18,743 bases of DNA from positions 1-18,743 of the forward strand of contig CANRMO010000023.1 in the NCBI GenBank assembly GCA_947631755.1, in the 5' to 3' direction. A program made the translations under genes and the position numbers. The notes beneath the pieces are model-generated. The model had not been told where the DNA came from. It was given only the letters and a program-made list of their open reading frames with translations, and searched no databases. Origin of the DNA: an uncultured Lachnospiraceae bacterium (GTDB lineage Bacteria > Bacillota > Clostridia > Lachnospirales > Lachnospiraceae). This document shows, in pieces, positions 7,137-12,358 of this stretch. The stretch's first letter is position 1, and the number at the start of each line of letters is the position of its first letter.

Positions 7137-7528
7137 ACCGGGAGAGGAGTAAGGCGCCTCTGGCCCTGATGGAACAAATTATCATGATTCTTGTATTCGC
7201 CCTGGCGGCGGCTGTCTGTCTCCGGGCTTTTGTGTATGCGAACCATCTGTCAGAGAGCAGCGCACAAAAAGAGCTGGCGGCGACGAGAGCCCAGACGGTG
7301 ATCGAATACTGCAAGGCGGAGGCGGGGGATCTGGATAAGGTGTGCGAGAGCCTCGGCGGTGAGCGGCAGGAGAACGGGTTTACTGTAGTCTATCCGGAAG
7401 ACGGCATGAAAACTGTTTTGCGGCTGACGGAAAAGACAGAATATCTACAGAAAGCTGCCGTGTCTGTGTATGCAGATGATAATGAGGTATTTGCGGCCGA
7501 TGTGGGCTGGCAATTGAAAAATGGTTAG
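7133..7528 (+). CDS. Minor-pilin-like membrane protein with degenerate prepilin motif
   Basis: 131 aa. A basic leader (MNRERSKAP) is followed by LALMEQIIMILVFALAAAV and a helix running through 'SAQKELAATRAQTVIEYCK'. If Leu10 is taken as mature residue 1, Glu14 falls at position 5, the invariant Glu of type IV pilins, but the residue before the cut would be Pro9 rather than Gly. The C-terminal part (about 70-131) is strand-rich ('NGFTVVYPEDGMKTVLRL', 'KAAVSVYADDNEVFAADVGW'), as in PilV/GspI-type minor pilins. The start codon overlaps the preceding stop (ATGA). The next gene starts 26 bases after its stop. Whether it is processed by a prepilin peptidase is uncertain. Confidence 0.68.
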   Translation: MNRERSKAPLALMEQIIMILVFALAAAVCLRAFVYANHLSESSAQKELAATRAQTVIEYCKAEAGDLDKVCESLGGERQENGFTVVYPEDGMKTVLRLTEKTEYLQKAAVSVYADDNEVFAADVGWQLKNG

Positions 7529-7554
7529 TCCGGCGTTTCGGAATGGAGGTTTTT

Positions 7555-7962
7555 ATGACTAAGAGAAAGATGACATTTACCTCTGTGGGAGGAAGTTCGA
7601 TTCTGACTATATTTGCGGTGCTCTGCTTTATTGTCTTCGCCCTTTTGTCTCTCTCTACCGCAAAGGCGGACAGTGCGTTATCTGAGAAGTCCGTGGATGC
7701 GGTGAGCAATTATTACCGGGCAGACACAGAGGCGGAGAAGATCCTGGCCGGACTCCGCCAGGGAAACCTCCCGGATGGAGTGGAAAAGAGCGGTGATGTC
7801 TACACCTACGCGTGCCCGGTGGATGAAAACCAGGAGTTGCAGGTGGAAGTGGAAATCCGGGATGGCTGGTATAAGATAAGGAAATGGCAGAGGGAATACA
7901 CCGGGGAGTGGGAGGCCGACACGTCCATGCAGGTCTGGGGCGGTGCGGAAATTACGGAATAG
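7555..7962 (+). CDS. Small single-pass membrane protein of the pilus-like operon
   Basis: 135 aa from ATG 7555. An in-frame ATG at 7543 is part of the SD ATGGAGGT, and GGAGG (7545-7549) is correctly placed, 5 bases, for 7555. The N-terminus MTKRKMTFTSVGGSSILTIF leads into a hydrophobic helix (about 15-36) and then a charged helix 'SVDAVSNYYRADTEAEKILAGL'. The 'GGSSILTIFAVLCF' entry into the membrane resembles PilX/GspK-like minor pilins, but no acidic residue follows at +5. The C-terminal domain (75-135) has short strands with 'DVYTYACPVDENQELQVEVEI'. No enzyme motif is visible. It precedes the PilT-type ATPase by 18 bases. I read it as a pilin-like structural component of unknown exact role. 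Confidence 0.68.
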   Translation: MTKRKMTFTSVGGSSILTIFAVLCFIVFALLSLSTAKADSALSEKSVDAVSNYYRADTEAEKILAGLRQGNLPDGVEKSGDVYTYACPVDENQELQVEVEIRDGWYKIRKWQREYTGEWEADTSMQVWGGAEITE

Positions 7963-7980
7963 AGAGGAGTTGAACGATCT

Positions 7981-9054
7981 ATGATGAGTCTGGAAGAAGT
8001 GTTAAAAAAAGCGGTGATCGACAGCGCGTCAGATATATTTATCGTAGCCGGGGGAAATCTCAGCTATAAGGTGGACGGTAAGATTCGCCCCATGGCGGGG
8101 AGCGAGAAACTGGTTCCTTCGGAGACCTCATATTTTATCGATGAGATCTACAGTTATTCAAAGCGGTCAAAAGATCGCTTTCTCAGTTCCGGGGATGATG
8201 ACTTTTCCTTTGCTATTGAAAACCTTGCAAGGTTTCGTGTGAATACTTATATGCAGCGCGGTTCCCAGGCGGCGGTGATCCGCGTCGTCGCATTTTCCAT
8301 ACCCGACCCATGTGATCTGGGGATCCCGGACAGCGTTGTGGAACTGGCAAAGCTGAATCATGGCATGATCATTATTTCAGGGACGGCTGGCAGCGGGAAA
8401 TCTACTACCCAGGCGTGTATCATTGACGATATCAATACAAATAAAGAAAAACATATTATTACGCTGGAGGATCCCATTGAGTACCTCCACCGGAACAAGA
8501 GATCTATTATCAGCCAGAGGGAGATCGCCATCGATACGGATAATTACCTGACGGGGCTGCGGGCCTGTCTGCGGCAGGCGCCGGATGTAATCCTGCTTGG
8601 TGAGATGAGGGACGCCGAGACAATCCGCACCGCCATGACGGCGGCGGAGACAGGCCATCTTGTCATTGCCACCCTGCACACCAAGGGGGCGGTGAACACC
8701 ATAGACCGTATTGTAGACTCTTTTCCGGCAGACCAGCAGGACCAGATCAAGATCCAGCTCTCCCTCGTGCTGAACTGCATTATTTCCCAGCAGCTGTTGC
8801 AGCGGAAGAGCGGCGGCATGATACCCGCCTTTGAGATCATGAAAAATATTCCGGCTGTCAGCAATATGATAAGGGACAGCAAAAATTATCAGATTGATAA
8901 TCTGATCCAGACCTCTGGCAGCCAGGGGATGATATCTATGGATCAGTATATCGTGAGCCTGTACCAGAAGGGAGAGATATCGGAGGGAACCGCTATGCTC
9001 TCAGCGATCAACCCGGAGCAGATGAAACGGAAACTAGGATCGAAGGTGAAATAA
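7981..9054 (+). CDS. pilT: PilT-type type IV pilus/type II secretion ATPase
   Basis: 357-aa secretion ATPase of the PilT branch, a cytoplasmic hexamer that powers fibre retraction in type IV pili. An N-terminal PAS-like domain (1-100) contains 'SASDIFIVAGG'. The RecA-like domain has Walker A GTAGSGKST (134-142), the Asp box TLEDPIEYLH (161-170), Walker B 'DVILLGEMRD' (202-211) and the His box 'AETGHLVIATLHT' (222-234). The C-terminal 'AVSNMIRDSKNYQI' corresponds to the AIRNLIR motif specific to PilT-type enzymes. It lacks the zinc-binding CxxC module and long N-terminal domain of PilB/GspE. GAGGAG (7964-7969) precedes the ATG by 11 bases. Neighbouring PilC-like and pilin-like genes support the role; no extension ATPase is seen in this window. 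Confidence 0.9.
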   Translation: MMSLEEVLKKAVIDSASDIFIVAGGNLSYKVDGKIRPMAGSEKLVPSETSYFIDEIYSYSKRSKDRFLSSGDDDFSFAIENLARFRVNTYMQRGSQAAVIRVVAFSIPDPCDLGIPDSVVELAKLNHGMIIISGTAGSGKSTTQACIIDDINTNKEKHIITLEDPIEYLHRNKRSIISQREIAIDTDNYLTGLRACLRQAPDVILLGEMRDAETIRTAMTAAETGHLVIATLHTKGAVNTIDRIVDSFPADQQDQIKIQLSLVLNCIISQQLLQRKSGGMIPAFEIMKNIPAVSNMIRDSKNYQIDNLIQTSGSQGMISMDQYIVSLYQKGEISEGTAMLSAINPEQMKRKLGSKVK

Positions 9055-9094
9055 AGTGAAAGGCGTGGGGAAATTTAAAAACATTACAAAATAA

Positions 9095-9134
9095 TTGATA
9101 TTGTACTGTTTTTGTTGTATGATATATACATACA
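9095..9134 (+). promoter_or_regulatory. Promoter and operator-like palindrome of the toxin-antitoxin operon
   Basis: TTGATA (9095-9100) and TATGAT (9118-9123) are separated by exactly 17 bases, a good housekeeping promoter. The -10 is embedded in an inverted repeat, TGTATG (9116-9121) and CATACA (9129-9134) around a 7-base AT spacer. Antitoxins of the RelB/DinJ type usually repress their own promoter by binding such a palindrome, so this is a likely autoregulatory operator. Confidence 0.65.
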
Positions 9135-9182
9135 GAAGAACTAAGGGAGGATAGGCAAAATATTATACCGGGAGGTCGGCAT

Positions 9183-9482
9183 ATGGCAAGTACAATACAG
9201 GTTCGGGTTGAAGACGATTTGAAAAAAAAATCTGATGAGCTTTTCAAACAATTAGGTACAGATACGACATCAGCAATTAGGATGTTTTTGACGCAGGCTA
9301 TTCTCAATAATGGATTTCCATTTGATATAAAGATAAAATATCCGGATGCAAATCCATATGTGTTTATGACAGAAGAAGAATTGCTTTTAAAATTGGCAAA
9401 GTCAAAAAATCATGCAGATCAGGGGAAATATAAGGATGCAGAAATTGTAATTTCGGACATGAGGGAAAAGTATGGATTATAG
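9183..9482 (+). CDS. RelB/DinJ-family antitoxin
   Basis: 99-aa antitoxin. The N-terminus 'STIQVRVEDDLKKKSDELFKQLG' followed by 'TTSAIRMFLTQAILNNGFPFDI' is the ribbon-helix-helix DNA-binding domain of the RelB/DinJ family. The C-terminal half (about 50-99), with 'TEEELLLKLAKSKNHADQGKY', would wrap the toxin. It neutralises the downstream RelE/ParE-type toxin by direct binding and, with it, represses the operon promoter. GGAGG (9171-9175) is 7 bases before ATG 9183. The coding sequence is much more AT-rich than the flanking pilT and nfnB genes, which suggests later acquisition. The stop overlaps the toxin start by 11 bases. Confidence 0.88.
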   Translation: MASTIQVRVEDDLKKKSDELFKQLGTDTTSAIRMFLTQAILNNGFPFDIKIKYPDANPYVFMTEEELLLKLAKSKNHADQGKYKDAEIVISDMREKYGL

Positions 9483-9786
9483 GGTGGTTATTACAGAAGA
9501 TGCAGAACAGGATCTGGATAGGTTTCTTCGGTATCTTCTTTTTGTAAAAAAGAGTGCACAGGCGGCAAAAAATCTGCTGGATGATTTTGAAAAGACAAAG
9601 CAATATTTGTCGCATGTGGCGGGAAGCTTAAAAAATTGTGAAAACCCTATATTGAAAAAAGATGGTTATAAAAGAATCAATTTTATGGCACATAGATATT
9701 TTATGTTGTATCGAATAAAGAATGATATGGCTATTGTTGATAATATTTTTCACGAATTACAAGATTATCAGAACAAACTGTACTGA
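9472..9786 (+). CDS. RelE/ParE-superfamily toxin
   Basis: 104-aa small basic toxin. 'VVITEDAEQDLDRFLRYLLF' at the N-terminus and 'GYKRINFMAHRYFMLYRIKNDMAIVDNIFHELQDY' at the C-terminus fit the RelE/ParE fold: two helices, then a beta sheet with a basic strand and a final helix. RelE-type members cleave mRNA in the ribosomal A site, whereas ParE-type members poison gyrase. The sequence does not decide between them, though pairing with a RelB/DinJ-type antitoxin favours the RNase side. GAGGG (9461-9465) precedes the ATG by 6 bases and lies inside the antitoxin gene; the two frames overlap by 11 bases. It is AT-rich like its partner. No clear terminator follows on this strand. Confidence 0.87.
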   Translation: MDYRVVITEDAEQDLDRFLRYLLFVKKSAQAAKNLLDDFEKTKQYLSHVAGSLKNCENPILKKDGYKRINFMAHRYFMLYRIKNDMAIVDNIFHELQDYQNKLY

Positions 9787-9833
9787 TATATTTATATTTT
9801 AAAAAAGAGCACCTATAACAGAAAACAAAAATC

Positions 9834-9882
9834 AGGGGGCTGCGATAAATCAAAGACATACAGTGATTTATCGCAGCCCCCT
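9834..9882 (-). terminator. Strong hairpin terminator of the nfnAB operon
   Basis: A perfect 19-bp inverted repeat (arms 9834-9852 and 9864-9882) surrounds an 11-base loop (9853-9863), with a run of G/C at the base. On the minus strand it is followed by TGATTTTTGTTTT, so it acts as a terminator for nfnB, which ends 19 bases away. On the + strand no T tract follows, so it would be a poor terminator for the toxin gene. Confidence 0.85.
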
Positions 9883-9900
9883 TAGGGTCAGATGCCGTAT

Positions 9901-11295
9901 CTACTTCCCGGAGAGCACTTCATCGATCGCCTTTGCGGCGGATTTTCCAGCTCCCATGGCAAGGATAACGGTGGCGGCGCCGGTCACGGCATCGCCGCCG
10001 GCATAGACATTCTCGCGGGTGGTCAGTCCCGAGTCATCCTTTGTGATCAGGCAGCCGTGTTTATTTGCTTCCAGCCCCGGAGTGGTGGAGCGGATCAGCG
10101 GATTCGGGCTTGTGCCGATCGCCATGATCACACAGTCGAGATCCAGGGTGAACTCACTGCCTGCTTTTTCAATCGGGCGGCGGCGTCCGCTTTCGTCCGG
10201 CTCACCCAGTTCCATCTCAATACATTTCATGCCGCAGACCATTCCCTCCTCATTTCCGAGGATTTCGACCGGGTTATTTAAGGTCTTGAAGATAATGCCC
10301 TCTTCTTCTGCGTGTTCCACCTCTTCTTTACGGGCAGGGAGTTCTTCCATGCCGCGGCGGTACACAATATAGACGTCATCGGCGCCGAGGCGTTTTGCAC
10401 AGCGGGCCGCATCCATGGCCACGTTGCCGCCGCCTACGACAGCAACTCTCTTCGCGTGCTGTATCGGCGTTTTACTGCCATCCTGATAAGCTTTCATGAG
10501 GTTTATGCGCGTCAGGAACTCGTTGGCAGAGTATACGCCTTTTAAGCTCTCGCCCGGGATATTCATAAATCTCGGGAGACCGGCGCCGGAGCCGACAAAG
10601 ATTGCCTCATTGCCCATCTCGAATATTTCGTCGATGGTCAGAACTTTTCCAATGACCATATTTGTCTGAATGTCAACGCCAATCTCTTTCAGATTGTCGA
10701 TTTCTTTCTGGACGATCGCTTTGGGCAGACGAAATTCCGGGATTCCGTAAACAAGAACGCCACCGGCCAGGTGAAGGGCTTCATAGATCGTAACCTGATA
10801 ACCCGCTTTTGCCAGATCACCGGCTACTGTAAGGCCGCTGGGGCCGGCTCCGATCACCGCTACTTTGTGGCCGTTGGAGGCCGGTTTCACCGGCGCGTCG
10901 CTGCTGTGTTCCCTGTGATAATCCGCCACGAAACGCTCCAGACGGCCGATTCCTACCGGCTCACCCTTTATGCCGCGGACACATTTTCCCTCGCACTGGG
11001 TTTCCTGCGGGCACACGCGGCCGCATACTGCGGGGAGGGATGTGGACTGTGAGAGAACCTCAAATGCGCCCTCCATGTCCTCGTTGGCAACCCTCTCGAT
11101 AAAGGCGGGGATATCAATCTGTACCGGGCATGCGCTGACACATGGTTTGTTCTTGCAGTTCAGGCATCGGCGGGCCTCGTTTACCGCCATGTCGTACGTA
11201 TACCCGAGGGCAACCTCGTTAAAATTTTTATTTCTGACGTCCGGGTCCTGGACAGGCATCGGACATTTATTCATATCCATATTTCTTTCAGCCAT
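9901..11295 (-). CDS. nfnB: NfnB: large subunit of NADH-dependent reduced ferredoxin:NADP+ oxidoreductase
   Basis: 464-aa flavoprotein, usually auto-labelled NADPH-dependent glutamate synthase small subunit. With NfnA next to it, it is better read as NfnB of the electron-bifurcating transhydrogenase that oxidises NADH and reduced ferredoxin together to make two NADPH, and works in reverse. Cysteines for two [4Fe-4S] clusters are in the N-terminal domain: C44, C47, C52, C56 and C91, C95, C101, C105. The FAD-binding GAGPSG is at 149-154 and the NADPH-binding GGGNVAMDAAR at 288-298. A second FAD motif, 'GDAVTGAATVILAMGAG', is near the C-terminus. No glutamate synthase large subunit is nearby. 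It starts 3 bases after the nfnA stop; AAAGGGG within nfnA may be its SD. It is cytoplasmic and linked to fermentative redox balance. Confidence 0.85.
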   Translation of the reverse strand: MAERNMDMNKCPMPVQDPDVRNKNFNEVALGYTYDMAVNEARRCLNCKNKPCVSACPVQIDIPAFIERVANEDMEGAFEVLSQSTSLPAVCGRVCPQETQCEGKCVRGIKGEPVGIGRLERFVADYHREHSSDAPVKPASNGHKVAVIGAGPSGLTVAGDLAKAGYQVTIYEALHLAGGVLVYGIPEFRLPKAIVQKEIDNLKEIGVDIQTNMVIGKVLTIDEIFEMGNEAIFVGSGAGLPRFMNIPGESLKGVYSANEFLTRINLMKAYQDGSKTPIQHAKRVAVVGGGNVAMDAARCAKRLGADDVYIVYRRGMEELPARKEEVEHAEEEGIIFKTLNNPVEILGNEEGMVCGMKCIEMELGEPDESGRRRPIEKAGSEFTLDLDCVIMAIGTSPNPLIRSTTPGLEANKHGCLITKDDSGLTTRENVYAGGDAVTGAATVILAMGAGKSAAKAIDEVLSGK

Positions 11296-11298
11296 TGA

Positions 11299-12141
11299 TC
11301 AATTCGCCCCTTTCTCAAGTAAATGACACGCCTCTTCTCTGGCATGGGTTTCAAATTCTTTATACATCGTGCCGCGGTGCATGGCCTCGTCAAAATCAAC
11401 GAGATGCCCGTCAAAGTCCGGCCCGTCAACACAGGCAAACTTTGTCTCGCCTCCCACAGTCAGGCGGCAGCCGCCGCACATACCAGTGCCGTCGATCATG
11501 ATCGGGTTCATGCTGACCATCGTCTTAATATTATATTTTTTTGTCGTGAGGCAGACAAACTTCATCATGATCAGGGGGCCGATGGCAATCACTTCATCGT
11601 ACTCATTTCCCTCCGCGATCAGTTTTTCCAGGGCATCTGTCACAAGCCCTTTTTCCCCGTAGCTCCCATCGTCGGTCATGATCACGAGTTTATCGCTGGC
11701 TGAGTTAAATTCATCTTCAAGGATCAAAAGATCTTTGTTCCGGAAACCGACAACCGAGTGGACTTCCGCACCCTGTTCGTGCAGTTTCTTGGCGACTGGA
11801 TAAGCGATGGCACAGCCGACGCCGCCGCCCACGACAGCGACTTTCTTTAACCCTTCCGTGTGAGTGGGAACGCCCAGGGGGCCGACAAAATCATGGATAG
11901 TGTCCCCTTCCTCTAATGTGTCAAGCTCCATGGTCCCGGCGCCGACGATCTGGTAAATGATAGTGACTGTCCCCGCCTCGCGGTCAAAATCCGAAATTGT
12001 CAGAGGAATCCTCTCGCTGTCCTCCTTTGCGCGGAATATAATAAACTGCCCCGGTTCTGCCTTTTTGGCGATCAGGGGGGCTTCTACAGTCATCTTACTG
12101 ACGGTAGGGTTTAGGGATTTCTTTTCAATAATTTTGAACAT
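11299..12141 (-). CDS. nfnA: NfnA: small FAD/NAD-binding subunit of NADH/ferredoxin:NADP+ oxidoreductase
   Basis: 280 aa from the preferred start. Sulfide/dihydroorotate-dehydrogenase-like ferredoxin reductase fold: an FAD-binding beta-barrel (1-98) with 'RIPLTISDF' at 44-52, an NAD-binding Rossmann domain with GGGVGCA (105-111), and a C-terminal [2Fe-2S] site with C222, C225 and C237 ('GMCGGCRL', 'KFACVDGPDFDGH'). Asp217 just before may be the fourth ligand, since an Asp ligand is reported in characterised Nfn proteins. The frame can be extended to ATG 12159, but that ATG overlaps GGAGG (complement of 12153-12157). The ATG at 12141 gives the usual MFKIIEKK start and has AAGG 5 bases upstream. 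It forms a tight operon with nfnB. The PyrK homologue is similar, but the pairing with NfnB argues against pyrimidine synthesis. Confidence 0.85.
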   Translation of the reverse strand: MFKIIEKKSLNPTVSKMTVEAPLIAKKAEPGQFIIFRAKEDSERIPLTISDFDREAGTVTIIYQIVGAGTMELDTLEEGDTIHDFVGPLGVPTHTEGLKKVAVVGGGVGCAIAYPVAKKLHEQGAEVHSVVGFRNKDLLILEDEFNSASDKLVIMTDDGSYGEKGLVTDALEKLIAEGNEYDEVIAIGPLIMMKFVCLTTKKYNIKTMVSMNPIMIDGTGMCGGCRLTVGGETKFACVDGPDFDGHLVDFDEAMHRGTMYKEFETHAREEACHLLEKGAN

Positions 12142-12175
12142 TACAACCTTATCCTCCATTCAAATATATCTGCCC

Positions 12176-12194
12176 TTTGTGATAAAAACACAAA
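12176..12194. promoter_or_regulatory. Rex-like inverted repeat in the nfnA leader
   Basis: TTTGTG (12176-12181) and CACAAA (12189-12194) form an inverted repeat around a 7-base A-rich spacer, lying at about +12 to +30 of the predicted nfnAB transcript. The arms match those of the NADH/NAD+ sensor Rex (TTGTGA, six bases, TCACAA), but the total length is one base shorter than that consensus. Operator identity is therefore an inference; a small RNA hairpin is the alternative. Confidence 0.35.
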
Positions 12195-12212
12195 TGTTCA
12201 CGTAACACACCT

Positions 12213-12241
12213 ATTCTAGCATAAGAATGGGCGAAATTCAA
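12213..12241 (-). promoter_or_regulatory. Predicted promoter of nfnAB
   Basis: On the minus strand, TTGAAT (complement of 12236-12241) and TAGAAT (complement of 12213-12218) are 17 bases apart, and the -10 is preceded by TGC, making it an extended -10. Transcription would start near 12206, giving a leader of about 65 bases before the preferred nfnA ATG. Confidence 0.65.
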
Positions 12242-12250
12242 TAAAAACAG

Positions 12251-12279
12251 TTGACAAAAGAACAGGGATGATGTAATCT
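12251..12279 (+). promoter_or_regulatory. Predicted promoter of the acyl-CoA synthetase - fabF operon
   Basis: A perfect TTGACA (12251-12256) is followed after 17 bases by TAATCT (12274-12279), a weaker -10. Start of transcription would be near 12286, about 73 bases before the preferred ATG. It is divergent from the nfnAB promoter, only 10 bases apart -35 to -35, so the two could influence one another. Confidence 0.55.
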
Positions 12280-12291
12280 GAACTTTGAGAA

Positions 12292-12308
12292 GTGGTTTTC
12301 AAAACCAC
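12292..12308. promoter_or_regulatory. 17-bp palindrome, probable operator
   Basis: GTGGTTTT (12292-12299), C, AAAACCAC (12301-12308) is a palindrome with 8-bp perfect arms and a single central base. It would lie at about +7 to +23 of the predicted transcript, a usual place for a repressor site. A one-base centre makes a stable RNA hairpin unlikely, which favours a DNA-binding role. The regulator cannot be named; no regulator gene is adjacent. Confidence 0.5.
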
Positions 12309-12358
12309 GTGTAAAAATTTTAAATGGCAATAAGACATAGAAGGAAAGGGTGAAGAAA

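Noticed and set aside
9892..10281. Plus-strand frames opposite nfnB
   Set aside because: They are antisense to a protein with full iron-sulfur, FAD and NADPH motifs; no RBS or domain supports them.
9901..11295. Annotation as glutamate synthase small subunit
   Set aside because: The homology is real, but the adjacent NfnA subunit and absence of a large subunit make NfnB the better assignment.
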